From contig CBFIDE010000013.1 of the NCBI GenBank assembly GCA_965661265.1, positions 1 to 63,503 of the forward strand: 63,503 bases of DNA. The letters run 5' to 3'. This DNA is from CBFIDE01 sp965661265. GTDB taxonomy: Bacteria; Bacteroidota; Bacteroidia; Flavobacteriales; Schleiferiaceae. A program made the translations under genes and the position numbers. The first letter of the stretch is position 1. Each line of letters begins with the position of its first letter. Below are positions 50,899-60,182 of this stretch, in pieces. The notes under the pieces are model-generated. The model was not told where the DNA came from. It saw only the letters and a list, made by a program, of their open reading frames with translations, and did not search any database.

Positions 50899-53579
50899 AT
50901 TTCGTATTTTACTCCTAATAAAATATATCTCGGAAGCACAAATGTTTGGGATGTACTAATTAGATTATCAGTAAATGAATCTTGCCTTAGATATTCAGTA
51001 TTCAAGATATTTGTAGACTGTAAGCTAAACTCCCAATGACTATCCGTTTTCTGATAAAACAAGGAGGCATTTAAGAAGTCGTACTCTGAAACATTCCTTG
51101 TTGAATTATTCCTATAGTAGGTATATTGATAATCGGCTTTAAAAGTAAAATACTTTAAAAATAGGGCATCTATTCTAACAGTAGGCCCATGGTTTACAAA
51201 TCCGTTAGAACTTTCATTCCCTAAATAATCGTTATAAGTAATATTATAGTTGACGTTCACATTAGGCGCCTTCTTGAAATTGGTACCAAAATTGACTCTA
51301 TAAGATTGGGTAAAACTGATATTAGAATTTACTCGATTATTAATTTGGTTGTTGATTTCAGAGAAAGAATAATTAGCCCTTAAACCTGTTTTTAGATAAC
51401 CATACCTCTTAGAATACGAGCCAAATGCACTTAAATTTTGATTAGGATTCATAGCATTAAAAGGACTGCTTACTAAATCAATTCCTTTATACTCCACTTG
51501 GTTTGTAATATCATTGAGTCTATAGGAATATGAAAGCCCGGTGAAAATATTTGTAAAATCAAATAAGTTAAAACTGTTATAGTTCAGGCTAACATTATGA
51601 TAAAGGGCATTATTTAAATTTCTATTACCTGCAAATAGCTGATTATAAGATCTGAGTAAAATTCCTTCTGCGGAATTATTGACATCTGTAAACTGGGTAC
51701 TTACAGAATAATTAAAGCGTAAGCTTTCGCTCGATTTAAAATCATAAATAGCTAAAATCTCTGGCAATACATAATAGATATCTCTTGAATTCACATCATC
51801 AAATTGAATATCCGATTGTTGGTACATATGGATATTAAAACCTGGTCTTAAGGTAAGCTTAGAGATTTTGGTTTTCCAGTATAAGCCAGTATAATAATCA
51901 TTCAAGTTAAAATCAACATCATTAATATAATTAGAGTCTTCAACATAAACATTTCCAAGACTCGTATTAAATCTAACAAATGAATTGAATCCTTGATCAA
52001 TAATAGAAGTTCCTAGTACAAACTCTAAATGATTCTGGTCATTGATAATATAATAGTACTTAAACGCACCATCAAATTGGCTTGTATAGATCAATCTGTT
52101 CTGCAAGGTGCTTTCATATATAGAGTCTATTCCATTGGGAATAGCAGATATGTTAGGTAAACGATCACCTGCTAAAAAAAATCTTGGATCTTGGAGTTTA
52201 TATTGATGTTGAAGCTCTAAACTGAATACACTCTTATCGCTATGGTCGAGATAAAAATTCAAGCTTTGATTCAGCTCAGTAGGGTTCTGTTCATTAGTAG
52301 TGATAAAACTATTGGTATCTATATCAAACTGAGATAATTGATCTTCTACTGATCTTCTATCACTATATTTAAATATGGCATCGTAGTCTATTTGAACCTT
52401 AGTGCTAGGAGTATATTTTACTCCTACTTTTGCCAAAACAGCAGTTTCTTCGGCCAAGGAATTAGTTGTTAATTGCTCAATTGAAGCATCAGAATCTTGT
52501 CCAACATATCTTCTTAATACATTACTGCTTTCATCAACCGTAGAATTATTTGCAATTAAGAAACCTGAGAAGGTGATTTTTTTAGAAGGATTAAATGAAA
52601 AGTTTGCTGCTCCAAATCGACTGACAATCTCATTCGCCTTATCGTTATCCGTTGCAAATCCAGAGGTAATATCATTTCCTACCTGAAAACCTGATCCACT
52701 TCTGCTGCTTAAAGACCTTTGACCACCAGTAAATCTAAAAAAGTCTCTAAATGTAAATGCTGGCTCCCCGATATTATTAGCATCACCAATAAAATTGAAG
52801 GTAGCTTTGGGAGTATAATAGAATATGTTAGCATGTCCTAAATAGCGTTCATCTAAACCCGCCTTTGCACTTACATCTCCAAAAGTAAAGTTCTTTTTTC
52901 CTTCTTTTAGTTTGATATTAATAGCAATCCTATCCTCAGTTCCTAAACCAGACAATGGGCTAACATCATTATAGTTTCTCAAAACCTGAACTCTATCTAT
53001 AGCGTTTGCCGGAATGTTCTTTGTAGCAATTTTAGTATCGCCCTCAAAAAACTCTTTGCCTTCAACCAAGACCTTTTCCACAGTTTTACCTTCTACCGTA
53101 ACGTTTCCATCATCGTCAACTTCAAATCCAGGCAACTGCTCTAATACTTCACCCAACTTCTTTTCTCTTCCACTAGCAAAGGCTTCAGCCTTATAACTAA
53201 TAGTATCACCAGAAATAACAATTGGCATATCCTCAACAATCTGAACCTCCGCTAGATTTTCAGATATTGGTTCCAAGCTTGCGTTTATTTGTAAGTCACC
53301 TCCTTTAAAACTAAAAGGAATATCTAAATCTTTATATCCCAAATAGCTAAAGCGCAAGAAGTAGTCTCCGTGTTCAATAATTTTCACCTCATAAACACCT
53401 TGTGTATTACTAAACCCAAATTTGGACACACTGCTGTCTGAGGCTAAAAGAACCAATACATTAGCTCTTTCAAGAACTTCATTATTTGCATTCTTAATCA
53501 CACCTGACACCTTTGCAGATTGCCCAAAAGAGTTTAAACTAAGAAGCAGGAAAGTTGAAATAAGTAATAAGTTTTTCAT
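50895..53579 (-). CDS. TonB-dependent-receptor-like outer-membrane beta-barrel protein
   Basis: An 894-residue protein with a signal peptide (about 1-19), a carboxypeptidase-regulatory-like domain (about 22-105: SGVIKNANNEVLERANVLV) and a plug (about 115-235: KLGEVLEQLPGFEVDDDGNV, KVLVEGKEFFEGDTKIATKNI). The rest is a large barrel. It has the form of the 'outer membrane beta-barrel protein' family 3 of Bacteroidota, related to TonB-dependent receptors. It follows a GLPGLI protein gene with one shared base (TAATG), the usual pairing, so the two probably act together. The substrate is unknown. Confidence 0.9.
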   Translation of the reverse strand: MKNLLLISTFLLLSLNSFGQSAKVSGVIKNANNEVLERANVLVLLASDSSVSKFGFSNTQGVYEVKIIEHGDYFLRFSYLGYKDLDIPFSFKGGDLQINASLEPISENLAEVQIVEDMPIVISGDTISYKAEAFASGREKKLGEVLEQLPGFEVDDDGNVTVEGKTVEKVLVEGKEFFEGDTKIATKNIPANAIDRVQVLRNYNDVSPLSGLGTEDRIAINIKLKEGKKNFTFGDVSAKAGLDERYLGHANIFYYTPKATFNFIGDANNIGEPAFTFRDFFRFTGGQRSLSSRSGSGFQVGNDITSGFATDNDKANEIVSRFGAANFSFNPSKKITFSGFLIANNSTVDESSNVLRRYVGQDSDASIEQLTTNSLAEETAVLAKVGVKYTPSTKVQIDYDAIFKYSDRRSVEDQLSQFDIDTNSFITTNEQNPTELNQSLNFYLDHSDKSVFSLELQHQYKLQDPRFFLAGDRLPNISAIPNGIDSIYESTLQNRLIYTSQFDGAFKYYYIINDQNHLEFVLGTSIIDQGFNSFVRFNTSLGNVYVEDSNYINDVDFNLNDYYTGLYWKTKISKLTLRPGFNIHMYQQSDIQFDDVNSRDIYYVLPEILAIYDFKSSESLRFNYSVSTQFTDVNNSAEGILLRSYNQLFAGNRNLNNALYHNVSLNYNSFNLFDFTNIFTGLSYSYRLNDITNQVEYKGIDLVSSPFNAMNPNQNLSAFGSYSKRYGYLKTGLRANYSFSEINNQINNRVNSNISFTQSYRVNFGTNFKKAPNVNVNYNITYNDYLGNESSNGFVNHGPTVRIDALFLKYFTFKADYQYTYYRNNSTRNVSEYDFLNASLFYQKTDSHWEFSLQSTNILNTEYLRQDSFTDNLISTSQTFVLPRYILLGVKYEI

Positions 53580-54421
53580 TATCCGCCTATAACCATTTCA
53601 AACTTTCTATTTCCACGACCATCTCTACCTCCACCGTATGTTTTCTGCATTTCTTGAATTTTCTTCTCAGCAATTTCTTCATATTCCGCTTGAGTAACCT
53701 CTTCTCCCTTTCCAGGTCTAGAAATCTCAAGTTCTTCGGCAGGATTAATCTCAATTCGACTGCAAAGCCAAACTGTATTTCCTGACTGAAGCTCCATTAT
53801 TAAACCAGGCAAACCACCATATTTATCTGGGCCATTACTTACTGGAACTATTGGTGTATACCATGCCACAACTTCACGAACTACAGTGTCTTTAATTCTT
53901 TGCATTCCTTTACCATCCCCATTATTCTTAATGGTCAGCATTATTTTTTTCTCCTCTACAGTAGCCTTATAACAGGTATAAGAGCCAATTTTTTTGGTCT
54001 CCTTTCCCAACTTCCAATTTAAAGTTGGGACTGTGTCGGTAATTAAAAATACCTTTCCAAAAAACTCAGTTTCTTGAATCATGGATTCGTCATTCAAGTT
54101 TTTGTAAATATTTCCATTAGCACCGCCCATCATACCCATCATTCCGGGGCCTCTACTACCTGGCCCACTACCTTTATCTAGTTTTTCTACAACCTTAAAC
54201 ATTGATTCAGAAGATGTAAATTCTAATTTATATTCTTTTTGCATTTGGCTTTGCATCATTTTCCTAAACCTCTCCTGACGCTCAGGCGTTACCTGGCTGC
54301 TATCCATTTTCATATCAAAACTAGAGGAAGATTGGTATATTGCTATGCCGCTTAAGGATTGTGCTTCTGCATAAAACATAGTAAAAAGAAAGAGAAAAAG
54401 GCTAAGAAAGAAGGTTTTCAT
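53579..54421 (-). CDS. GLPGLI family protein
   Basis: A 280-residue secreted protein with a signal peptide (about 1-20) and the name-giving motif GLPGLI in KYGGLPGLIMELQSG (about 204-212). The preceding TYKATVEEKK- and VAWYTPIVPVSNGPDKYGG-type strands are typical. The C-terminus is a charged Glu/Lys/Gly tail rich in arginine and glycine. The family is specific to Bacteroidota. It is co-translated with a TonB-receptor-like gene. No activity is established. Confidence 0.92.
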   Translation of the reverse strand: MKTFFLSLFLFLFTMFYAEAQSLSGIAIYQSSSSFDMKMDSSQVTPERQERFRKMMQSQMQKEYKLEFTSSESMFKVVEKLDKGSGPGSRGPGMMGMMGGANGNIYKNLNDESMIQETEFFGKVFLITDTVPTLNWKLGKETKKIGSYTCYKATVEEKKIMLTIKNNGDGKGMQRIKDTVVREVVAWYTPIVPVSNGPDKYGGLPGLIMELQSGNTVWLCSRIEINPAEELEISRPGKGEEVTQAEYEEIAEKKIQEMQKTYGGGRDGRGNRKFEMVIGG

Positions 54422-54538
54422 AGGAATAAGTTTGAACTCAAATTTAGTTTATTAGCTCTTATGAGCTTTGAATTATTTTGCCGAACATATCTTAGACCAA
54501 TGATGTTCTGAATAGTTTAATCTATACTTAAAAAATAA

Positions 54539-55252
54539 ATGGAATCATTAGAAAATAAAGTAGCCTTTATTACAGGAGGTTCAAAAGGCATAGGTTTTGG
54601 AATTGCAGAGGTGCTATTAGCAAATGGAATGTCAGTTGCAATTACAAGCAGATCCAAAGAGTCGGCAATAAAAGCTGCTAAAGAATTACAAATAGACCCT
54701 TCATATAATGTAATTGGGCTTGAAGCTGATGTTAAATCTTTTGAGGCCCAAAAAGAAGCCATTAATGAAACAATTAAGGTTTTTGGAAGAATTGATTTGA
54801 TTGTTGCTAACGCAGGGGTAGGACATTTTGCACCTATTGAAGATTTAAGTCCTGAGCAATGGAATGATACCATTGACACTAATTTAACAGGACCATTTTA
54901 CAGTATTAAAGCAGGATTAGACGCATTGAAGGCTAGCAAGGGTTACTTTATAAGCATCAGTAGTTTGGCCGGAACTAACTTCTTTGGACAGGGCGGAGCA
55001 TATAATGCCAGTAAGTTTGGATTAACTGGATTTAGTCAGGCTATAATGCTTGATTTAAGAAAATATGGAATTAAAGTAAGTACAATTATGCCAGGATCGG
55101 TGGCTACCTATTTTAATAATCACACTCCAGTTGAAGCAGATTCATGGAAAATTCAAAAAGAAGATATTGGTAAATTAGTACTGGATTTGATGACAATGAA
55201 TCCACGAACATTACCAAGCAAGATAGAAGTAAGACCAAGCATGCCTGGCTAA
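54539..55252 (+). CDS. Short-chain dehydrogenase/reductase
   Basis: A 237-residue NAD(P)-dependent SDR. Cofactor motif TGGSKGIGFGIAEVLL (about 12-27), NAGVGHF, active-site Ser in ISISSLAG and the Tyr/Lys pair in YNASKFG are all present. It resembles 3-oxoacyl-ACP reductase-like enzymes (FabG type) but the substrate cannot be named. The methyltransferase gene follows after 5 bases, so the two may share a pathway. Confidence 0.92.
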   Translation: MESLENKVAFITGGSKGIGFGIAEVLLANGMSVAITSRSKESAIKAAKELQIDPSYNVIGLEADVKSFEAQKEAINETIKVFGRIDLIVANAGVGHFAPIEDLSPEQWNDTIDTNLTGPFYSIKAGLDALKASKGYFISISSLAGTNFFGQGGAYNASKFGLTGFSQAIMLDLRKYGIKVSTIMPGSVATYFNNHTPVEADSWKIQKEDIGKLVLDLMTMNPRTLPSKIEVRPSMPG

Positions 55253-55257
55253 TTATT

Positions 55258-55923
55258 ATGGAATTAAAAAAACGTATCCCTGAGCCAGAGTTAATGAATG
55301 ATATTGATCAGGTAGAAGCTTATGCTTCCGCCGACTTTAGTAGAGCGGATCAAAAGTTTGCTGAATTTATTCAATCCGACTGGGGTTCAAATAAGCTATC
55401 CTCTATTATAGACTTAGGATGTGGACCTGGTAATATAAGCCATTTATTAGCTAAAAAATTTAATTCTGCACAGGTTTTGGGCATAGATGGAGCAGAGGAG
55501 ATGTTAAAAATCGCGCGAAAGCGAATGCAAGAAGATGAATTAGAAAACCTTAAATACCGAAAAGAATTAATTCCCCTTAAATCTGCTGAGAAATTCGATA
55601 TTGTTTGTTCTAACAGCCTTCTTCATCACCTACATAAACCCATGGACTTTTGGTCTAGCATTGAAAGGGCTTTAGATTTAAACGGGAAATTTTATGTTGG
55701 AGATTTATATCGCCCAAAAAGTACAGAAGAAGCTGTAAAAATGAAGGAAATGTATGCTGGGGATGATCCTGAGGTATTACAAATTGATTTTTATAATAGC
55801 TTATTAGCTGCTTTTACAAAAGAAGAAATAGAAGATCAGCTGAGCCACTTCAACTTTGATTATAGCATTACGATTGAAAGTGATCGTCATATACTGATCA
55901 AAGGATCATTTAATCCTTCTTAA
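55258..55923 (+). CDS. Class I SAM-dependent methyltransferase
   Basis: A 221-residue methyltransferase with motif I DLGCGPGNISHLLAKKF (about 45-61), VLGIDGAEEMLKIARKR (about 70-86), post-motif FDIVCSNSLLHHL and GKFYVGDLYRP. It is a UbiE/type-11-like enzyme of unknown target. The gene overlaps the convergent DUF1684 gene by 14 bases and follows the SDR by 5, so it is in a two-gene transcript. Confidence 0.9.
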   Translation: MELKKRIPEPELMNDIDQVEAYASADFSRADQKFAEFIQSDWGSNKLSSIIDLGCGPGNISHLLAKKFNSAQVLGIDGAEEMLKIARKRMQEDELENLKYRKELIPLKSAEKFDIVCSNSLLHHLHKPMDFWSSIERALDLNGKFYVGDLYRPKSTEEAVKMKEMYAGDDPEVLQIDFYNSLLAAFTKEEIEDQLSHFNFDYSITIESDRHILIKGSFNPS

Positions 55924-56527
55924 AATCTTTAACGCCTGCTTCAATCAAATAATTAATAAAATTCTGTGGGGGAACTATAGGACAGGAATAACGTTTGTTA
56001 TACAAGCAGTAAGGATTATAGGCTTTATTAAAATCAATTAGAATTGTATCTCCTTCTGGAATATCAAAATTTAAATAGCGGCCACCCCTGTAAGTTGAAG
56101 AACCATTTGTTAAATCTTTAAAAGGAAGAAATAGATAATTTTCATAGCCTTCTTTAGTTATTAAGCCATGGTTTTGGAATACCTCTAAACTATACTCAAT
56201 CGTATCTATTGTAAAGTATAGTCTAGCATAGGTGTTATAAATAGGTTTTCTTGTTGTGGTTGTTTCCATTTGAAAACTAATAGGCTGATCTATTCTTTCA
56301 AATCTGGCTAAAACTGCAAAACTAGTATCAATTGGAAAGAAATCAAGACTATCAAATTTCAGCAAATCCTTTTTTTCTAAAGGGCTAGTAGCCCCATCTG
56401 AGTATTCTGCATTAAGTTCCATTCTATACGCCAAATTATCCTCAATAATTTTACTTCCGTTTTGGGCAAATGCGCTTAAAATTACTACACTTAAAAGAAA
56501 AGTCAATTGAATTCTAATATTGCTCAT
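55910..56527 (-). CDS. DUF1684 domain-containing secreted protein
   Basis: A 205-residue protein. I start it at 56527 (MSNIRIQLTFLLSVVILSAFAQ), which gives a proper signal peptide; the longer frame to 56575 lies inside the LysR gene. The family core contains TYRGGRYLNFDIPEGDTI and the strongly conserved IDFNKAYNPYCLYNKRYSCPI near the C-terminus. Function unknown. It overlaps the LysR gene by 14 bases and may be co-transcribed with it. Confidence 0.88.
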   Translation of the reverse strand: MSNIRIQLTFLLSVVILSAFAQNGSKIIEDNLAYRMELNAEYSDGATSPLEKKDLLKFDSLDFFPIDTSFAVLARFERIDQPISFQMETTTTRKPIYNTYARLYFTIDTIEYSLEVFQNHGLITKEGYENYLFLPFKDLTNGSSTYRGGRYLNFDIPEGDTILIDFNKAYNPYCLYNKRYSCPIVPPQNFINYLIEAGVKDFKKD

Positions 56528-57434
56528 ACCAGCTAAATTTGTTTTTAATAATTGCGTCTTTATTTTCTTGAACATAATTTAAATATGCCTGTGCAATGGG
56601 GCTTAGTTTTTTATCTTTTAACCATATTAAATTCCAAGTTGAGCTTATCGGCAAGCCTTGAACTGGAATAATTTTAATATCCTCTAAAACCAAAGAATTC
56701 TTAAGTCCTATTATTGGCATTAATGAATATCCCAATCCGGCAATGACCGCCTGTTTTACTGCCTCATTAGACGTCAGCTCCATGGTCTTTCTAACAGACA
56801 CTTTATTTTGAACAAAGAATTTTTCCATGGCTAACCTTGTTGCTGAGCCCTGCTCCCGAAATATCAAAGGTAATTTACTAATTTCTTTAGCCTTTAACTC
56901 CTTCTGATTTAAGTCAGACTTTGGCCCACAGAAATATAGTTTATTACTAGTAAGCTCAATTCTATTGACATTTATATTCTCAGGAACAACCGATACAAGT
57001 GCAAAGTCAGGCTCATTATTCATAAATGAATTTAAAACATCTGACTTATTAGTTACATCCATTTTTAATTCAACTCCGGCATTATCACCTATAAAATCTG
57101 ACAAAAAATATGGCATTAAATACTTTGCGGTGCTGACTACAGAAATCTTCAATTGACCTACTAAAAAACCTTTATAAGCTAAGGTTCTATTTTTTATAGA
57201 ATTCACTTCATGAAGAATGGTTTTAGATGCTTCTACTATCTCTTGCCCAAAATCAGTAACATATAACTTTCTACCTATAATCTCCACTAAAGGAACCTCC
57301 AACTGATCTTGCAGTTTCTTCAACTGAATGGAAACTCCCGGCTGAGTCAAATGAAGCACTTCTGCAGCCTTTGTAATGCTTTTATGTTCAGCCACTTTTA
57401 CAAGTATGCGCAATTGGTGAAGAGTATATTCCAT
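56514..57434 (-). CDS. LysR-family transcriptional regulator (CbbR/CcmR-like)
   Basis: A 306-residue regulator. The ATG at 57434 gives MEYTLHQLRILVKVAEHKSI, the conserved start of the HTH domain (about 2-60, with TKAAEVLHLTQPGVSIQLKKL); the longer ATG adds two residues. The effector domain is about 90-300. The motif GYSLMPIIGLK is typical of LysR proteins near C1/carbon metabolism genes such as CbbR. It is divergent from the bicarbonate transporter-like gene with a small protein gene between, so it probably regulates both. Confidence 0.88.
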   Translation of the reverse strand: MEYTLHQLRILVKVAEHKSITKAAEVLHLTQPGVSIQLKKLQDQLEVPLVEIIGRKLYVTDFGQEIVEASKTILHEVNSIKNRTLAYKGFLVGQLKISVVSTAKYLMPYFLSDFIGDNAGVELKMDVTNKSDVLNSFMNNEPDFALVSVVPENINVNRIELTSNKLYFCGPKSDLNQKELKAKEISKLPLIFREQGSATRLAMEKFFVQNKVSVRKTMELTSNEAVKQAVIAGLGYSLMPIIGLKNSLVLEDIKIIPVQGLPISSTWNLIWLKDKKLSPIAQAYLNYVQENKDAIIKNKFSWYEQY

Positions 57435-57516
57435 AATCATTAGTTATGTTAAGTATAATAAATATAAATAAAAATATGTCAATTAAACTATTCACATTTG
57501 CTTAAAATAAAATAAG

Positions 57517-57804
57517 ATGGAAGATTTTCAAATTAAGTTGATTGATAGCACTTATTCTCCAGAAGATGCCAGAGAAGTGCTTTGCTCATTATTGAATGAC
57601 AAGATTAAATTTATTGGCGGTCAGATCCATAGTTTGTACATGAGGTTCGGAAGTAATACGGAGCATTTGAAGAGCAGAATTGAAAAACTAGAAAAGGATA
57701 AAGCAATTATAATAGAGCAGTTGAATGCACTCAACAATGACACTAAATTGGTGAAAATATTCTGCAATATTGAGCTAGAATTCAAAGAAATCCCAAAAGC
57801 ATAA
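57517..57804 (+). CDS. Small coiled-coil protein next to a bicarbonate-transporter-like gene
   Basis: A 95-residue soluble protein with no signal peptide or membrane segment. Residues about 48-72 form a charged helix (NTEHLKSRIEKLEKDKAIII) with heptad-like spacing, and the N-terminal half includes YSPEDAREVLCSLLNDKIKF. I recognise no family. It lies between the divergent LysR gene and the SbtA-like transporter gene, in line with the latter (58-base gap). It does not look like the PII-type SbtB partner of cyanobacterial SbtA. Confidence 0.75.
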   Translation: MEDFQIKLIDSTYSPEDAREVLCSLLNDKIKFIGGQIHSLYMRFGSNTEHLKSRIEKLEKDKAIIIEQLNALNNDTKLVKIFCNIELEFKEIPKA

Positions 57805-57862
57805 GTCTTTAAGCTCACAATTTATAGTTCAACATACTATTCAATCTGAAGAATTCTTGGTT

Positions 57863-58825
57863 ATGAATTTAGATTTACTTCTTGACAATCTTACTAATCC
57901 TGCGCTTTTATTCTTTTTATTAGGAATCATTGCTGTTCAACTTAAAAGTGATTTGGCAATTCCTGAGAATTCAAGCAAATTTATCTCGCTATACTTACTT
58001 TTTTCTATTGGCTTTAAGGGAGGTCAGGAATTAGCGCATAGTGATATGGGCATAAGCATAGTATGGATTCTACTCTTTGGCGTTCTATTAGCTGTTTTAG
58101 TTCCATTTTACACCTTCTTCATTTTAAAGAAAAAGCTAGGGGTACAAAATGCCGGCGCTATTGCGGCTGCGTATGGATCTGTAAGTGCAGTTACTTTTGT
58201 CACAGCGGTCTCTTTTCTAGAAATGCAGAATATTGAATTTGGCGGGCATATGGTGGCAGTTATGGCCCTTATGGAAGCACCGGCTATTATTGTTGGTGTT
58301 CTATTGATGTCCTTTTACAAGAAGGAGAAGCAGAAGGATTACTCCTTAAAAAAAGTTATTCATCATTCTTTAACCAACGGAAGTGTTCTTTTAATCATCG
58401 GTAGTTTAGTTGTAGGGCTCTTGGCTAACGAAAAACAGGCGCAAGGGATTACCCCTTTCACAACAGATATTTTCAAAGGTTTTTTAGCCGTATTTCTTCT
58501 GGACATGGGAATCACAAGTGGTAAAAAGCTTTCTGCATTTTGGAAGAATGGTTATTTCCCTTTCGCTTTCGCGATTGTAATTCCCTTAATAAACGGAGTA
58601 ATCGTGGCATTACTGAGTAGGTATGTCAGCCCCTCTCATGGAGACCAACTGCTATTTTCAATTCTGGGGGCGAGTTCTTCCTATATTGCTGTTCCAGCAG
58701 CTATGAAATTAGCTGCTCCCAAGGCAAACACAGGCTTATACATTCCAATGGCGCTTGCCATAACCTTCCCCTTCAACATTACTTTAGGGATGCCCTTATA
58801 TATGTATATCATAGAATACGCATAG
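57863..58825 (+). CDS. SbtA-family sodium-dependent bicarbonate transporter-like permease
   Basis: A 320-residue membrane protein with about ten helices. The start is the ATG at 57863 (MNLDLLLDNLTNPALLFFLLG); a TTG six bases earlier is less likely. Family marks are LFSIGFKGGQELAHS (about 49-63), AIAAAYGSVSAVTFVTAVSF, MALMEAPAIIVGVLLM, and the second-half repeat ILGASSSYIAVPAAMKLAAP. SbtA proteins import HCO3- with Na+. Outside cyanobacteria the substrate is not always proven. A LysR regulator lies upstream. Confidence 0.9.
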   Translation: MNLDLLLDNLTNPALLFFLLGIIAVQLKSDLAIPENSSKFISLYLLFSIGFKGGQELAHSDMGISIVWILLFGVLLAVLVPFYTFFILKKKLGVQNAGAIAAAYGSVSAVTFVTAVSFLEMQNIEFGGHMVAVMALMEAPAIIVGVLLMSFYKKEKQKDYSLKKVIHHSLTNGSVLLIIGSLVVGLLANEKQAQGITPFTTDIFKGFLAVFLLDMGITSGKKLSAFWKNGYFPFAFAIVIPLINGVIVALLSRYVSPSHGDQLLFSILGASSSYIAVPAAMKLAAPKANTGLYIPMALAITFPFNITLGMPLYMYIIEYA

Positions 58826-58945
58826 TCAAGATAAGGTTTAAAGCTAGACGGATTCTGTATTAAAATTACTGATATTCAATAATTTAAATAAATTATTCTA
58901 TCTTTTTTGTAACTTTTTAATTCCTAATTCGTCTTCTTATTGAGT

Positions 58946-59257
58946 ATGACTATAGAAGAGTTTACATCCACATTTTATTCGCTTAGATCTAAAGTTGAAG
59001 CGTATGCAAATAGGTTGCTACAAAAACAAGTAGAAGCTGAGGATGTAAGTCAAGATGTTATGCTTAAGATCTGGCAATCAGGAGTAGATTTAAATGAAAT
59101 CAATAATCCTGAAGCCTACTGTATTCAGATGACGAAGCATCTATCACTAGATAGATTAAAAGCAAAAAATTATCAATGGAATACTTTGACTGACGATTTA
59201 AACCAGAGCTCGGATTTAGATCATCCTGAAAAGTATCTTGAGAGAAAAGACTTTTAG
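58946..59257 (+). pseudogene. Truncated ECF-type sigma-70 factor (region 2 only)
   Basis: The first about 100 residues match an ECF sigma factor: start MTIEEFTSTFYSLRSKVEAY (ATG at 58946), the -10-recognition region 2 EAEDVSQDVMLKIWQ, and AYCIQMTKHLSLDRLK. The frame ends at DHPEKYLERKDF followed by TAG. The linker and region 4 (the -35-binding helix-turn-helix) are missing. The last bases lie in a segment shared with the start of an ABC permease fragment in another frame, so a deletion removed the 3' part of this gene. Unlikely to work as a sigma factor. Confidence 0.85.
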
Positions 59258-59774
59258 ACAAAACATAATAGATGGTCTAAGCAGAAAAGATTTCTTCTTG
59301 AGTAAGATTGGTTTTATAGTTAGCCTCTCATTATTCAGCACTTTACTGTTGTTCGTATTAGGTCTAATAGCTGGATATAGTCTAAGCCCAGTAACTGCCT
59401 TTGAATATGTTGTTAGGAACATAGACTTCCTTCTCTCCTACTTCATCCATATGGTTTATCATTTAAGCTTAGGAATGCTATTGGCTATGTTAATAAGACG
59501 TACAGGAATTACAATTCTGATATTAATATTTTGGATGTTCATTTTTGAGCCAATTGGCGCTTCCATTTTGAACTATGGACTTGACTTAGGATGGTTAGCT
59601 TCATCATTACCATTTGAAGTTTCATGGGGCCTAATACCTATGCCTTTTGGAAAGTATATTCTTCAGGCTGGCTTAAATCACGTGAGCTATACTTATGTCG
59701 CCAAAGCCTTGGTTTACATCGGCCTTGTATGGGCAAGCACTGGATATATACTTATTAAGAAAGATATTAAGTAA
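59238..59774 (+). pseudogene. N-terminally truncated ABC-2 type permease
   Basis: The frame reads REKTFRQNIIDGLSRKDFFL and then five hydrophobic helices (about 22-48, 63-84, 90-112, 120-150 region, 153-172) to ILIKKDIK and a stop. The opening motif TFRQNIIDG normally lies about 80-90 residues into a Bacteroidota ABC-2 permease, so the first helix and the first periplasmic loop are lost. The frame is closed by TAG at 59217 just upstream. It overlaps the sigma fragment by 20 bases in another frame. The partner ATPase is absent. Confidence 0.82.
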
Positions 59775-59795
59775 GACTGTGCATGTTCAACGGAA

Positions 59796-60182
59796 TTATG
59801 GGAGATGAATGGTATTTCTCAAAGAAATTAATTCAAGAAACAATCTTGCGGATTGGTGATTGTATTCATAGTTTAATGCCATTGCCAAACTATCTTTAGA
59901 AAAGGTTATTGGAGCTTTCAATTGAGCATTCCAATGACCTTTTTCTAATTCCTTAAGAACAAGAGTTGTATCCCTAAAAACTAAAGATATCAACTTAAAA
60001 TCAGCATTACTGGCGTCTTCGATCAAGTGAAAATCCAGAGTTGTACCATCATTTTGCTGTCCTCCGACTAACTTATCAAAATAAATCTCTTTAAACTGAG
60101 GCGTTTGTTTGTTTGACATTTGCTGAGGGCCTTTACAGGCGATTCCTATCGCGATAAGCAGAAAGAAAATTAGATACCTCAT
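59796..60182 (-). CDS. Small lipoprotein, unknown function
   Basis: A 128-residue protein with a lipoprotein signal (MRYLIFFLLIAIGIAC, lipid Cys16) and a short beta-rich body (about 30-128, LDFHLIEDASNADFKLISLVFRDTTLVLKELEKGHWNAQLKAPITF). No family is recognised. Its ATG overlaps the last bases of the large T9SS protein gene by 4 bases (ATGA), so it is co-translated and may help that protein. Predicted to sit on the periplasmic or outer face of the outer membrane. Confidence 0.7.
   Translation of the reverse strand: MRYLIFFLLIAIGIACKGPQQMSNKQTPQFKEIYFDKLVGGQQNDGTTLDFHLIEDASNADFKLISLVFRDTTLVLKELEKGHWNAQLKAPITFSKDSLAMALNYEYNHQSARLFLELISLRNTIHLP

Noticed and set aside
57517..57804. SbtB-like PII protein
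   Set aside because: It lacks the PII fold motifs and has a charged coiled-coil segment, so it is described as unknown.
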